From NCBI RefSeq assembly GCF_001278075.1, contig NZ_CP011340.1, positions 5,022,001-5,086,000 on the forward strand: 64,000 nucleotides of DNA, written 5' to 3'. Every line of letters starts with the position of its first letter. Within the stretch, counting starts at the first letter, position 1. The stretch is from Streptomyces pristinaespiralis (GTDB taxonomy: Bacteria; Actinomycetota; Actinomycetes; Streptomycetales; Streptomycetaceae). The position numbers and the translations under genes are program-made. The notes below the pieces were generated by a model that made no database searches, had not been told where the DNA came from, and saw only the letters and a list, made by a program, of their open reading frames with translations. Shown in pieces: positions 31,963 through 41,296 of this stretch.

Positions 31963-33467
31963 TGCCGACGCCGCGCACCGCCCCCTGTGCCCAGCCAGTC
32001 GGCGAGCTTTCCGCCCTGGGCGACCGCCCGCAGGCGCCGCTCGGCGGCGTCCCTGACGGGGTCGGTCGCCACCACGAGAAGCTCGTCGCCGTGCCGCAGC
32101 ACCGTCGAGGGCAGCGGCACGAAACTCTTGCCGTCGCGGACGACGAGGGTGACGGCGGAGCCGGACGGCAGCCGCAGCTCCGCGACCTCCACGCCGTGCA
32201 TCCTCGACTCCTCGGGGACCGCGACCGAGAGCAGGTGCCCGCGCAGTCGCTCCAGGGGCGCGGACTCGATGCCGAGGTCGGCGGCCCCGGAGGTGTCGCC
32301 GAGCCGCAGTCGCTTCGCGAGCCAGGGCAGGGTCGGTCCCTGCACCAGGGTGTAGACGACCACCAGGACGAAGACGATGTTGAAGATCCGGTCGTTGCCC
32401 TCGATGCCCGCGACCATGGGGATCGTCGCGAAAATGATGGGCACCGCGCCGCGGAGGCCGGCCCACGACATCAGCACCTGTTCCTGCCACGGGATGCGGA
32501 AGGGCACCAGGCTGACGAAGACTCCGACGGGGCGTGCGACCACGGTCAGTATCAGGCCGACGATCACCGCGGGCCAGAAGTCGCGGAGCAGATCGTGCGG
32601 CGTCACCAGCAGGCCGAGCAGGACGAACATGCCGATCTGGGCCAGCCAGCCGAGCCCTTCTGCGAAACCGCGGTTGGCCGGGGCGTGCGGCAGTTTGGCG
32701 TTGCCGAGGACCATCGAGGCGAGATAGACGGCGAGGAAGCCGCTGCCATGCGCCATGGCACCGGCCCCGTACGCCATGACCGCGATCGCCAGGACGGCGA
32801 TCGGGTAGAGGCCGGACGCGGGCAGGGCCACATGCCGCAGGGCGAACGCGCCGAGCCAGCCGGTCGCGAGTCCGATGACCGCGCCGATCGCCAGCTCCAG
32901 CGCGATCTCGCCGACCAGCATGTACCAGGCGTCGATCGGACCGGTCGTGGAGAACGCCACCACCAGGATCACGACGGGGGCGTCGTTGAAACCGGATTCC
33001 GCCTCGAGCGCTCCGGTCACCCGGGACGGCAGCGGCACTTTGCGCAGCACGGAGAAGACCGCGGCGGCGTCGGTCGAGGAGACGACCGCGCCGACGATCA
33101 GGGCCTGCTGCCACGGGAGTCCCACCAGATAGTGGGCGGCGGCGGCCGTGACGCCGACGCTCACCGCGACGCCTGCCGTCGCCAGAGCGGCGGCCGCGGG
33201 CAGCGCCGGCCTGATCTCTTTCCACTTCGTGCCGAGTCCACCTTCGGCCAGGATCACGACGAGGGCGCCGTAGCCGATCACCTGCGTCAGTTCGGCGTCG
33301 TGGAACTGGACGTCGAGCAGGCCGTCCCGGCCGATGGCCATGCCGATGCCGAGATACAGCAGCAGGCTCGGCAGCCCGCTGCGCGAGGACAGGCGCACAG
33401 CTGCCACGGCCACGAGCAGGACCAGCGAGCAGATGAGCAGGAGTTCGTTGAGCTGGTGGACAGTCAG
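31956..33467 (-). CDS. Potassium/proton antiporter, CvrA/NhaP2-like, with TrkA-C domain
   Basis: 503 residues when begun at CTG 33467. Twelve or so membrane helices form a CPA1 exchanger (VIGYGALVVILAEGGLGTKW, DAAAVFSVLRKVPLPSRVTG, ALEAESGFNDAPVVILVVAF; the ND pair is the ion site). The end (about 400-490) is a TrkA-C/RCK-C domain (RMHGVEVAELRLPSGSAVTL...HGDELLVVATDP), which binds regulators such as nucleotides. It should exchange K+ or Na+ for H+. The first standard start is GTG 33413, but that removes most of helix 1; in-frame upstream codons read L-TVHQLNELLLICSLVLLVA, exactly where relatives begin, with AAGGA seven bases before a CTG. A CTG start is therefore likely. Confidence 0.9.
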   Translation of the reverse strand: MTVHQLNELLLICSLVLLVAVAAVRLSSRSGLPSLLLYLGIGMAIGRDGLLDVQFHDAELTQVIGYGALVVILAEGGLGTKWKEIRPALPAAAALATAGVAVSVGVTAAAAHYLVGLPWQQALIVGAVVSSTDAAAVFSVLRKVPLPSRVTGALEAESGFNDAPVVILVVAFSTTGPIDAWYMLVGEIALELAIGAVIGLATGWLGAFALRHVALPASGLYPIAVLAIAVMAYGAGAMAHGSGFLAVYLASMVLGNAKLPHAPANRGFAEGLGWLAQIGMFVLLGLLVTPHDLLRDFWPAVIVGLILTVVARPVGVFVSLVPFRIPWQEQVLMSWAGLRGAVPIIFATIPMVAGIEGNDRIFNIVFVLVVVYTLVQGPTLPWLAKRLRLGDTSGAADLGIESAPLERLRGHLLSVAVPEESRMHGVEVAELRLPSGSAVTLVVRDGKSFVPLPSTVLRHGDELLVVATDPVRDAAERRLRAVAQGGKLADWLGTGGGARRRHL

Positions 33468-33683
33468 TGGCCGATCCTTCCCCTCGCGCCTTGCGGCCGG
33501 ATCCTCGTTCCGGCGGGCGACACTTCGTTACCTTACCTAATCTTTAACGCTTCCTTGACGGTCTGATGATCTGTTTGTCCGTGGACGAGGGTGCCTTGTG
33601 GATACCGCGTCCGGGCCGGTCGGGCGCTGCGCCTAGAGTTGCCTCAGCATTCCCAGGACCACCCTGCCCCTCGAAGGACAGCG

Positions 33684-36521
33684 ATGCCCGCCAACACAAC
33701 CGCCTCTTCCCCCAAGAAGAAGAAGGGGCGACGCGCCCGACTGCTCGTGCTCGTCCTGGTGCTGGCCCTCGTGGCGGGCGTCGGCTACGGGGCGTACTGG
33801 AGCATCAGTACGGTGCGTGCCTCCTTCCCGCAGACCACCGGCTCGGTCCAACTCGCAGGGCTCGGCGGGAAGGTCGAGGTCAAGCGGGACGGCCACGGCA
33901 TCCCGCAGATCTACGCGGACACCGACGAGGACCTGTTCCGTGCCCAGGGATTCGTCCAGGCACAGGACCGCTTCTGGGAGATGGACGTCCGCCGCCACAT
34001 GACCGCCGGCCGGCTCTCCGAGATGTTCGGCTCCGGGCAGGTCGAGACGGACGCCTTCCTGCGCACACTCGGCTGGCGCCACGTCGCGCAGGAGGAGTAC
34101 GACACCAAGCTCTCCGCGGAGACGAAGAAGTACCTCCAGGCCTATTCGGAAGGCGTCAACGCGTACCTCAAGGGGCGCTCCGCCGAGGAGATCTCGGTCG
34201 AGTACGCGGCGCTGTCCTTCACCAACGACTACAAGCCCGAGCCGTGGTCGCCGGTCGACTCGGTGGCCTGGCTCAAGGCGATGGCCTGGGACCTGCGCGG
34301 GAACATGAAGAGCGAGATCGACCGCTCCCTGCTGACCAGCAGGCTCAGCGAGAAGCAGATCAAGGACCTGTACCCGTCCTATCCGTTCGAGCGCAACAAG
34401 CCGATCGTCGAGGAGGGCGGCATCAGCCAGGTCACCGGGAAGTTCGACCCGGCGGCCAAGCCCTCCGACCTCGAGGACGGTTCCACCGGCGGAGACACCG
34501 GCGACGGCACGGGCACAGGTGACGGCACCGGCACGGGCACCGGAACCGGCACCGGTGACGGCACGGGAACCGGCAGCGCCGGCGGTGCGGCGGACGCTTC
34601 CTCCGGACCGAGCTCGCAGCTGGCCGCGCTCTCGGACTCCATCGACGCGGTCCCCGCTCTCCTCGGCCCCAGCGGCAACGGCATCGGTTCCAACTCCTGG
34701 GTGGTGGGCGGCGGGTACACGACCACCGGCAAGCCTCTGCTGGCCAATGACCCGCACCTCGCCCCCCAGCTGCCCTCGCTCTGGTACCAGATGGGTCTGC
34801 ACTGCCGTGAGACCTCCGAGAAGTGCCGCTACGACGTCGCGGGCTACACCTTCTCCGGCATGCCGGGCGTGATAATCGGCCACAACCAGGACATCGCCTG
34901 GGGCTTCACCAACCTCGGCGCCGACGTCACCGACCTCTACCTCGAGAAGCTCACCGGCGACAGCTACCTCGTCGGCGACGAGGAGAAGCAGCTGACCACC
35001 CGCAAGGAGGTCATCAAGGTCGCCGGCGGCGCCAGCAAGACGATCACTGTCCGCTCCACCGGGCACGGCCCCCTGGTCTCCGACCGCAGCGACGAGCTGG
35101 AGAAGGTCGGCGAGAAGGCGCCCGTGTCCAACGCCGCGCCGGACCGCGCCTCCGGCTACGGAGTCGCCCTGCAGTGGACCGCCCTCCAGCCGGGCCGGAC
35201 CATGGACGCCGTCTTCGAGCTCAACCGGGCCAAGGACTTCCAGAGCTTCCGCAAGGCCGCGCAGAACTTCGAGGTCCCCTCGCAGAACCTGATCTACGCC
35301 GACACCAAGGGCAACATCGGCTACCAGGCCCCGGGCCGGATCCCGGTCCGCGCCCAGGGCGACGGCTCCACGCCCGCCCCCGGCTGGGACCCGGCGTACA
35401 AGTGGACCGACTACATCCCCTTCGACGAGCTGCCGTACGAGTACAACCCCGACCGCGGCTACATCGTCACCGCCAACCAGGCCGTGATCGACGCCGAGAA
35501 GTACCCGTACCTGATCACCAAGGACTACGGCTACGGCGCCCGGAGCCAGCGGATCAACGACCTCATCGAGTCGAAGATCCAGGACGGCGGCAAGATCTCG
35601 ACCGAAGACATGCGCACCATGCAGACGGACAACAGCAGCGAGATCGCCAAGCTGCTCACGCCCTACCTGCTGAAGATCGACGTCTCCGACCCGTACGTCC
35701 GCGAGGCACAGAAGCTGCTCGAGGGCTGGGACTACACCCAGGAGCCGGACTCCGGCGCCGCCGCCTACTTCAACGCGGTGTGGCGCAACGTCCTCAAGCT
35801 GGCGTTCGGCAACAAGCTCCCCAAGGAGCTGCGCGTCGAGGGCGAGTGCCTCAGCGTCCGGCCCGCCGACAGCACGGCCCCGGACGACGACCTCGAGGAG
35901 CGGGTGCGCGAGTGCGGCCAGCGTGACCCCGACTCGGCCCAGCCCGACGGCGGCGACCGCTGGTTCGAGGTGGTGCGACGGCTGCTGAAGGACGAGGACA
36001 ACACCTGGTGGCAGTCGCCCCGGACGCGTACGGAGCAGGCGACCGACACCCGCGACGAGCTGCTCGGCCGTGCGATGGCGGACGCCCGCTGGGAGCTGAC
36101 GGCCAGGCTGGGCAAGGACGCCTCCAGCTGGAGCTGGGGCCGCCTGCACCAGCTCACCCTGACGAACCAGACGCTGGGCACCAACGGACCGGGCTTCCTG
36201 CAGACCATCCTCAACCGCGGCCCGTGGAACCTCGGCGGCGGCGAGGCCGCGGTGAACGCCACGGGCTGGAACGCGGCGGGCGGCTACGAGGTCGTGTGGG
36301 TGCCCTCGATGCGGATGGTGGTCAACGTCGGCGAGTGGGACGAGTCCCGGTGGATCAACCTCACCGGTGCCTCCGGCCACGCGTACAACGCGCACTACAC
36401 CGACCAGACCGACATGTGGGCCAACGGCGAGCTGCTGGACTGGGCCTACAGCGCGCAGGCGGTGTCGGCCGGCACCGCCGACACGCTCACGCTCGTTCCG
36501 CCGGGCCATTCCGTCCCGTGA
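33684..36521 (+). CDS. Penicillin acylase family protein
   Basis: 945 residues. One membrane anchor helix (LLVLVLVLALVAGVGYGAYW, about 20-40) precedes the alpha-chain domain with FRAQGFVQAQDRFWEMDVRR typical of Ntn acylases. After a low-complexity linker (about 267-302, GDGTGTG repeats), the beta chain begins at GIG-SNSWVVGGG; Ser336 is the expected N-terminal nucleophile exposed by self-cleavage. ANDPHLAPQLPSLWYQMGLH is the oxyanion-hole segment, and the N-containing loop IYADTKGNIGYQAPGRIPVR is also present. Such enzymes hydrolyse side-chain amides, including acyl-homoserine lactones or beta-lactam side chains. AAGGA precedes ATG 33684. The end overlaps the convergent 5-formyl-THF cyclo-ligase by 35 bases. 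Confidence 0.92.
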   Translation: MPANTTASSPKKKKGRRARLLVLVLVLALVAGVGYGAYWSISTVRASFPQTTGSVQLAGLGGKVEVKRDGHGIPQIYADTDEDLFRAQGFVQAQDRFWEMDVRRHMTAGRLSEMFGSGQVETDAFLRTLGWRHVAQEEYDTKLSAETKKYLQAYSEGVNAYLKGRSAEEISVEYAALSFTNDYKPEPWSPVDSVAWLKAMAWDLRGNMKSEIDRSLLTSRLSEKQIKDLYPSYPFERNKPIVEEGGISQVTGKFDPAAKPSDLEDGSTGGDTGDGTGTGDGTGTGTGTGTGDGTGTGSAGGAADASSGPSSQLAALSDSIDAVPALLGPSGNGIGSNSWVVGGGYTTTGKPLLANDPHLAPQLPSLWYQMGLHCRETSEKCRYDVAGYTFSGMPGVIIGHNQDIAWGFTNLGADVTDLYLEKLTGDSYLVGDEEKQLTTRKEVIKVAGGASKTITVRSTGHGPLVSDRSDELEKVGEKAPVSNAAPDRASGYGVALQWTALQPGRTMDAVFELNRAKDFQSFRKAAQNFEVPSQNLIYADTKGNIGYQAPGRIPVRAQGDGSTPAPGWDPAYKWTDYIPFDELPYEYNPDRGYIVTANQAVIDAEKYPYLITKDYGYGARSQRINDLIESKIQDGGKISTEDMRTMQTDNSSEIAKLLTPYLLKIDVSDPYVREAQKLLEGWDYTQEPDSGAAAYFNAVWRNVLKLAFGNKLPKELRVEGECLSVRPADSTAPDDDLEERVRECGQRDPDSAQPDGGDRWFEVVRRLLKDEDNTWWQSPRTRTEQATDTRDELLGRAMADARWELTARLGKDASSWSWGRLHQLTLTNQTLGTNGPGFLQTILNRGPWNLGGGEAAVNATGWNAAGGYEVVWVPSMRMVVNVGEWDESRWINLTGASGHAYNAHYTDQTDMWANGELLDWAYSAQAVSAGTADTLTLVPPGHSVP

Positions 36522-37104
36522 ACCGGGTGACGCCGTCGGGCGTCACCACCGCGTGAACGGGGTGGTCGTGCGGTTCCACCGGGACCCGCGCGACCACCTC
36601 GTTCGTGTGCAGGAGCACCACGAGCGCCGGGTCCGCGCCGGCGGCGGCGAGGCGGGCGAGGACGCGGTCGTACGAACCGCCGCCGCGACCGAGCCGCATG
36701 CCACGGGCGTCCACGGCGAGTCCGGGCAGCAGTACGGCGTCGGCCGTGAGGACCGCGTCCGGACCGAGCCGCTCCCCGTCCGGCTCCAGGAGCCCGCGTC
36801 CGGCGCGCTCCAGGTGATCGGCGCCCCGGTACACCCCCCAGTCCAGGTCGTTGTCGTCCAGCAGCACGGGCAGCAGGACGCGTACTCCTCTGGAGCGCAG
36901 GGCGTCGAGCAGCGCGCGCGTCCCGGGCTCGCGTCCGACGGACACGTAGGCGGCCACGGTCGCGGCGTCCGCCAGCTCGGAAAGACGCAGTGCGTGCCGC
37001 GCGAGAACCGCGGCGGTCTCCGTCACGTCCTGTGTGGACAGGAGCCGTCGTGCGCCGAGCAGTTCGGCCCGCAGCACGCTCTTTTCCGACATGTCGGCGT
37101 TCAT
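36487..37104 (-). CDS. 5-formyltetrahydrofolate cyclo-ligase
   Basis: 205 residues of the 5-FTHF cyclo-ligase (ygfA/MTHFS) family: ELLGARRLLSTQDVTETAAV at the start, VAAYVSVGREPGTRALLDAL, VRVLLPVLLDDNDLDWGVYR and the ATP-binding LPGLAVDARGMRLGRGGGSY with DR. It turns 5-formyl-THF into methenyl-THF with ATP. The gene is divergent from galU, an arrangement I recognise from other Streptomyces. ATG 37104 is used; ATG 37092 is four codons later. Its end overlaps the penicillin acylase gene. Confidence 0.9.
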   Translation of the reverse strand: MNADMSEKSVLRAELLGARRLLSTQDVTETAAVLARHALRLSELADAATVAAYVSVGREPGTRALLDALRSRGVRVLLPVLLDDNDLDWGVYRGADHLERAGRGLLEPDGERLGPDAVLTADAVLLPGLAVDARGMRLGRGGGSYDRVLARLAAAGADPALVVLLHTNEVVARVPVEPHDHPVHAVVTPDGVTRFTGRNGPAERA

Positions 37105-37134
37105 TGCCCACCCGTAAATGTGTTGTACACGTCT

Positions 37135-37164
37135 TTGTGAGGACGAAGTTAACCGGAGTATCAT
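37135..37164 (+). promoter_or_regulatory. Candidate promoter of galU
   Basis: TTGTGA (37135-37140), 18 bases, TATCAT (37159-37164): near the HrdB-type consensus, with transcription start expected about 28 bases before the galU ATG. No operator-like repeat is seen. Confidence 0.4.
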
Positions 37165-37198
37165 CTTCCGCCCATACTCACCGGATATGGTGCTCCGC

Positions 37199-38125
37199 AT
37201 GACTCAGTCGCACCCCAGGATCAGCAAGGCTGTCATCCCAGCCGCAGGCCTCGGCACCCGGTTCCTGCCTGCCACGAAAGCCACGCCCAAAGAGATGCTG
37301 CCTGTGGTCGACAAGCCGGCGATCCAGTACGTGGTCGAGGAGGCCGTCTCGGCCGGCCTCTCCGACGTGCTGATGATCACTGGACGCAACAAGCGCCCGC
37401 TCGAGGACCACTTCGACCGCAACTACGAGCTCGAAGAGGCCCTCTCCCGCAAGGGCGACGCCGGAAGGCTCGCGAAGGTCCAGGAGTCCAGCGACCTCGC
37501 GACCATGCACTACGTGCGCCAGGGCGACCCTCGCGGGCTCGGCCACGCCGTGCTGTGCGCCGAGCCGCACGTCGGTGACCAGCCCTTCGCGGTCCTCCTC
37601 GGCGACGACCTGATCGACCCGCGGGACCCGCTGCTGGCCCGCATGGTCGAGGTCCAGGAGCGTGAGGGCGGCAGCGTCATCGCGCTGATGGAGGTCGACC
37701 CGGCCCAGATCCACCTCTACGGCTGCGCCGCCGTGAAGCCCACCGGCGACAGTGACGTCGTCAAGATCACCGACCTGGTGGAGAAGCCGGAGACCGCGGA
37801 CGCGCCCAGCAACCTGGCGATCATCGGCCGCTACGTCCTCGACCCTGCCGTCTTCGGCGTGCTGCGGGAGACGGAGCCGGGCCGCGGCGGCGAGATCCAG
37901 CTCACCGACGCGCTCCAGAAGCTCGCGGAGGCGGACCGGTCGGCCCCCGCCACGGAAGTGAGCCCCGGGGGCCCGGTCCACGGAGTGATCTTCAAGGGCC
38001 GCCGCTACGACACCGGTGACCGAGGCGACTATCTGCGTGCCATTGTCAGACTCGCGTGCGAACGTGAGGACCTGGGCCCGGAGTTCCGGGACTGGCTTCG
38101 CAGTTTTGTGACCGAGGAGATGTAG
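37199..38125 (+). CDS. galU: UTP--glucose-1-phosphate uridylyltransferase
   Basis: 308 residues. SKAVIPAAGLGTRFLPATKA and TPKEMLPVVDKPAIQYVVEE form the nucleotide-binding signature of GalU; GLGHAVLCAEPHVGDQPFAV, LLGDDLID and IIGRYVLDPAVFGVL follow as in the family. It makes UDP-glucose from UTP and glucose-1-phosphate for polysaccharide, teichoic acid and trehalose synthesis. ATG 37199 is chosen; ATG 37187 adds four residues. It leads an operon: the gephyrin-like gene starts four bases after its stop, and moaC, mogA and a GNAT gene follow with stop-start overlaps between the last three. Confidence 0.95.
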   Translation: MTQSHPRISKAVIPAAGLGTRFLPATKATPKEMLPVVDKPAIQYVVEEAVSAGLSDVLMITGRNKRPLEDHFDRNYELEEALSRKGDAGRLAKVQESSDLATMHYVRQGDPRGLGHAVLCAEPHVGDQPFAVLLGDDLIDPRDPLLARMVEVQEREGGSVIALMEVDPAQIHLYGCAAVKPTGDSDVVKITDLVEKPETADAPSNLAIIGRYVLDPAVFGVLRETEPGRGGEIQLTDALQKLAEADRSAPATEVSPGGPVHGVIFKGRRYDTGDRGDYLRAIVRLACEREDLGPEFRDWLRSFVTEEM

Positions 38126-38129
38126 GACC

Positions 38130-39431
38130 GTGAGCAGCACGATCTGGTCGGTGGACGACCACCTCGAGGACATCCTCGCCGCGATCCGCCCGCTCGACCC
38201 GATCGAGCTCCAGCTGCCGGACGCCCAGGGCTGTGTCCTTGTCGAGGACGTCACCGTCCCCGTCGCGCTGCCACCGTTCGACAACAGCTCCATGGACGGG
38301 TACGCGGTCCGCGTCGCCGATGTCGCGGGCGCCACGGAGGAGTTCCCCTCCGTCCTGACCGTCATCGGGGACGTGGCCGCCGGCAGCGGAGGTCTGCCCA
38401 CGGTCGGCCCCGGCCAGGCCGCCCGCATCATGACCGGAGCCCCGCTGCCGCCCGGCGCGCAGGCCGTGGTCCCCGTGGAGTGGACCGACGGCGGCACCGG
38501 CGGAGGAGCGGCCCGGACGATGCGCCCCGCCGGCCAGGACCCGGCGGGCGCGAGCGGCGAGGTCCGCGTCCACCGGCCCGTCGAGGAGCGTGCGCATGTG
38601 CGCGCCCGGGGCAGCGACGTGCAGGCCGGTGACCTGGCCCTCGCGGCGGGCACGGTCCTCGGCCCGCCCCAGATCGGACTGCTCGCCGCGATCGGCCGCG
38701 GCACCGTGCGGGTCCGCCCCCGGCCCCGTGTGGTGGTCCTGTCGACCGGCAGCGAACTGGTCCAGCCGGGGGAGGAATTGACCGAGGGCAGGATCTACGA
38801 CTCCAACAGCTTCGCGCTCGCCGCCGCCGCGCGGGACGCTGGCGCGATCTCCTACCGGGTGGGCGCGGTCACCGACGACGCGGAAACCCTGCGCGCCACC
38901 ATCGAGGACCAGCTGATCCGCGCCGATCTGCTGGTCACCACGGGCGGTGTCAGCGTCGGAGCGTACGACGTGGTCAAGGAGGCGCTCTCCTCGGTCGGCG
39001 ACGAGGACGTGCCCGGCGGCGGGATCGACTTCCGCAAGCTCGCGATGCAGCCGGGCAAGCCGCAGGGCTTCGGCTCCATCGGCCCCGAGCACACGCCGCT
39101 GCTGGCCCTGCCCGGCAACCCGGTGTCGTCGTACGTCTCCTTCGAGTTGTTCGTCCGGCCCGCGATCCGCGCGCTCATGGGGCTGCCGGACGTGCACCGC
39201 CCCACCGCGCGGGCCGTGCTCAAGGCGGACAAGGCGATCGGCTCCCCGGCCGGGAAGCGCCAGTTCCTCCGCGGCAGGTACGACGCGGAGGCCGGCAGTG
39301 TCACCCCCGTCGGCGGCGCCGGCTCCCATCTGATCGCGGCGCTCGCCCACGCCGACTGCCTGATCGTGGTCCCGGAGTCCGACACGTCCGTGGAGCCCGG
39401 CACGGAGCTCGGCGTGGTCCTCCTGGGCTGA
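38130..39431 (+). CDS. glp: Gephyrin-like molybdotransferase/divisome protein Glp (MoeA family)
   Basis: 433 residues of the MoeA fold. PFDNSSMDGYAVRVADVAGA is the family start, PTVGPGQAARIMTGAPLPPG and the central VVVLSTGSELVQPGEELTEG and DSNSFALAAA follow; LVTTGGVSVGAYDVVKEAL holds the molybdopterin-binding loop, and LPGNPVSSYVSFELFVRPAI ends the active domain. MoeA inserts molybdate into adenylated molybdopterin. In actinobacteria the copy beside galU/SepX has been described as Glp, which binds FtsZ and the membrane protein GlpR/SepX (established for Corynebacterium). It sits between galU and moaC, with sepX four genes on, so both metabolic and divisome roles must be kept open. It starts four bases after galU. 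Confidence 0.9.
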   Translation: MSSTIWSVDDHLEDILAAIRPLDPIELQLPDAQGCVLVEDVTVPVALPPFDNSSMDGYAVRVADVAGATEEFPSVLTVIGDVAAGSGGLPTVGPGQAARIMTGAPLPPGAQAVVPVEWTDGGTGGGAARTMRPAGQDPAGASGEVRVHRPVEERAHVRARGSDVQAGDLALAAGTVLGPPQIGLLAAIGRGTVRVRPRPRVVVLSTGSELVQPGEELTEGRIYDSNSFALAAAARDAGAISYRVGAVTDDAETLRATIEDQLIRADLLVTTGGVSVGAYDVVKEALSSVGDEDVPGGGIDFRKLAMQPGKPQGFGSIGPEHTPLLALPGNPVSSYVSFELFVRPAIRALMGLPDVHRPTARAVLKADKAIGSPAGKRQFLRGRYDAEAGSVTPVGGAGSHLIAALAHADCLIVVPESDTSVEPGTELGVVLLG

Positions 39432-39503
39432 CCGGCCCCCTGTGGCGGTACCGTGTCTGACCACACAGGCCCTGACGGGACCGGACCGGGAGCACAGGCG
39501 CAC

Positions 39504-40031
39504 ATGAGTACGCAAGGCAGGCTGACGCACATCGACGAGGCGGGGGCGGCCCGCATGGTCGACGTATCCGGGAAGGACGTCACCGCCCGCACCGCGCGCG
39601 CCACCGGCCGCGTCCTGGTCTCGCCGCACGTGGTGGAGTTGCTGCGCGGCGAGGGCGTCCCCAAGGGCGACGCGCTCGCCACGGCACGGATCGCCGGGAT
39701 CATGGGCGCGAAGCGCACGCCCGACCTGATCCCGCTCTGCCACCCCCTCGCCGTCTCCGGTGTGAAGCTCGATCTTCTCGTCGCCGACGACGCGGTCGAG
39801 ATCGCCGCCACCGTGAAGACGACGGACCGCACGGGCGTGGAGATGGAGGCGCTCACGGCGGTCTCCGTCGCGGCACTCACGGTCGTGGACATGATCAAGG
39901 CCGTCGACAAGGCGGCGGTCATCACCGACATCCGCGTCGAGGAGAAGACGGGCGGCAAGTCCGGCGACTGGGCCCGGGACGCGTCCGGCGGGACGGGAAC
40001 GCCGCACGGAACCGAGGGAGCGCACGCATGA
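39504..40031 (+). CDS. moaC: Cyclic pyranopterin monophosphate synthase MoaC
   Basis: 175 residues. [20 protein letters not shown] is the family start, [40 protein letters not shown] contains the conserved IPLCHP, and [20 protein letters not shown] has the active-site Lys/Glu set. The enzyme converts the MoaA product to cyclic pyranopterin monophosphate in molybdopterin synthesis. ATG 39504 follows GGGAG by 11 bases; GTG 39453 would add 17 poorly conserved residues. The stop overlaps the mogA start by four bases. A Gly/Ser/Thr tail extends past the normal family end. Confidence 0.93.
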   Translation: MSTQGRLTHIDEAGAARMVDVSGKDVTARTARATGRVLVSPHVVELLRGEGVPKGDALATARIAGIMGAKRTPDLIPLCHPLAVSGVKLDLLVADDAVEIAATVKTTDRTGVEMEALTAVSVAALTVVDMIKAVDKAAVITDIRVEEKTGGKSGDWARDASGGTGTPHGTEGAHA

Positions 40032-40534
40032 CCTCCGCCCACGCCACGGCCCCGTACCGCGCGCTCGTGGTCACCGCCTCCAACCGGGCGGCGGCCGGGG
40101 TGTACGAGGACACGGGCGGCCCGCTCATCGCCGAGAAGCTCACCGCGATGGGCTTCGCCGTGGACGGCCCCAGGGTCGTCCCCGACGGAGACCCGGTCGG
40201 AGAGGCGCTGCGCGGCGGGGTGGCCGACCGGTACGACGTCATCGTCACCACCGGCGGCACGGGCGTCTCGCCCACCGACCGCACGCCCGAGGTGACCCGC
40301 GCCCTCCTCGACCACGAGGTCCCCGGCATCCCGGAGGCGATCCGCGCGTACGGACGCGAGAAGGTGCCCACCGCCGTGCTCTCGCGCGGTGTCGCCGGAG
40401 TCGCCGGCCGCACCCTGATCGTCAACCTCCCCGGCTCCACCGGGGGAGTGCGGGACGGGCTCGCTGTGCTGGAACAGGTCCTGCGCCATGCCGTCGACCA
40501 GTTGCGCGGCGGCGACCATCCCAGACCGTCATGA
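40028..40534 (+). CDS. mogA: Molybdopterin adenylyltransferase MogA/MoaB-type
   Basis: 168 residues. [20 protein letters not shown] and [20 protein letters not shown] are the usual beginning, [20 protein letters not shown] is the molybdopterin-binding GGTG loop, and [20 protein letters not shown] ends the domain. It adenylates molybdopterin before molybdate insertion by MoeA-type proteins. Coupled to moaC (ATGA overlap) and to the following GNAT gene (ATGA overlap at 40531-40534). Confidence 0.9.
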   Translation: MTSAHATAPYRALVVTASNRAAAGVYEDTGGPLIAEKLTAMGFAVDGPRVVPDGDPVGEALRGGVADRYDVIVTTGGTGVSPTDRTPEVTRALLDHEVPGIPEAIRAYGREKVPTAVLSRGVAGVAGRTLIVNLPGSTGGVRDGLAVLEQVLRHAVDQLRGGDHPRPS

Positions 40535-41160
40535 GCGTCAGCTGGCCGGTCGTCCTGGTGGACGGTGACATCACCCTCCGCCCCATAAAGCTGCGTGATC
40601 AGCGCACCTGGCGTGAGGTCAACCGGCGCAACCGCGACTGGCTGCGTCCCTGGGAGGCGACGATCCCGCCCCCTGCCCCGGGCGGGCCGCTCATCCAGCG
40701 GCCGACGTACCGGCAGATGGTCCGCCACCTGCGCGCGGAGGCGAACGCGGGCCGGATGCTGCCGTTCGTGATCGAGTACCAGGGAAGGCTCGTCGGGCAG
40801 CTGACCGTGGCCGGGATCACCTGGGGCTCGATGTGCTCAGGGCATGTCGGCTACTGGGTCGACCGGAGCATCGCCGGCCGCGGGGTCATGCCGACGGCCG
40901 TCGCCCTGGCCGTGGACCACTGTTTCCGCTCGGTCGGTCTGCACCGCATCGAGGTCTGCATTCGGCCCGAGAACGGGCCGAGCCGCCGTGTGGTGGAAAA
41001 ACTCGGATTCCGCGAGGAGGGGCTGCGGCCCCGTTATCTCCACATCGACGGCGCGTGGCGGGACCACCTCGTGTTCGCGCTGACGGCAGAGGAGGTGCCG
41101 GAGGGGCTGCTCAACCGCTGGCACCAGGCACGACCCGGAACCGCCCGGGAAATAAAATAA
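40531..41160 (+). CDS. RimJ/RimL-like GNAT acetyltransferase
   Basis: 209 residues. ITLRPIKLRDQRTWREVNRR starts the fold; MLPFVIEYQGRLVGQLTVAG, the acetyl-CoA loop region VGYWVDRSIAGRGVMPTAVA and HRIEVCIRPENGPSRRVVEK are typical of RimJ-type N-terminal or ribosomal-protein acetyltransferases. The substrate is unknown; the tight coupling to mogA (four-base overlap) makes it a part of the galU-glp-moaC-mogA operon. The final residues TAREIK end in AT-rich bases just before a short gap to sepX. Confidence 0.9.
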   Translation: MSVSWPVVLVDGDITLRPIKLRDQRTWREVNRRNRDWLRPWEATIPPPAPGGPLIQRPTYRQMVRHLRAEANAGRMLPFVIEYQGRLVGQLTVAGITWGSMCSGHVGYWVDRSIAGRGVMPTAVALAVDHCFRSVGLHRIEVCIRPENGPSRRVVEKLGFREEGLRPRYLHIDGAWRDHLVFALTAEEVPEGLLNRWHQARPGTAREIK

Positions 41161-41296
41161 GTGTTCGAAATTGGTCAGCGGCAGCCACGAACCGATCTGA
41201 ACAATCACAAAAAAAGTCCGTGATATCAGCCAGATCGTGCGACACACCGGGCCAATTGGCGGATGCCCTTGTGCAAATCCCTCTACGGTGTGTTGC

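Noticed and set aside
33525..33545. TTAGGTAAGGTAACG-like sequence resembling half an iron (IdeR/DmdR) box between the antiporter and the penicillin acylase genes.
   Set aside because: Only the left half agrees with the consensus and neither neighbour is an iron gene.
33633..36509. A very long open frame on the minus strand opposite the penicillin acylase gene.
   Set aside because: High GC third positions make stop-free antisense frames common; its protein is Val/Gly/Arg-rich with no domain, whereas the plus strand has clear family motifs.
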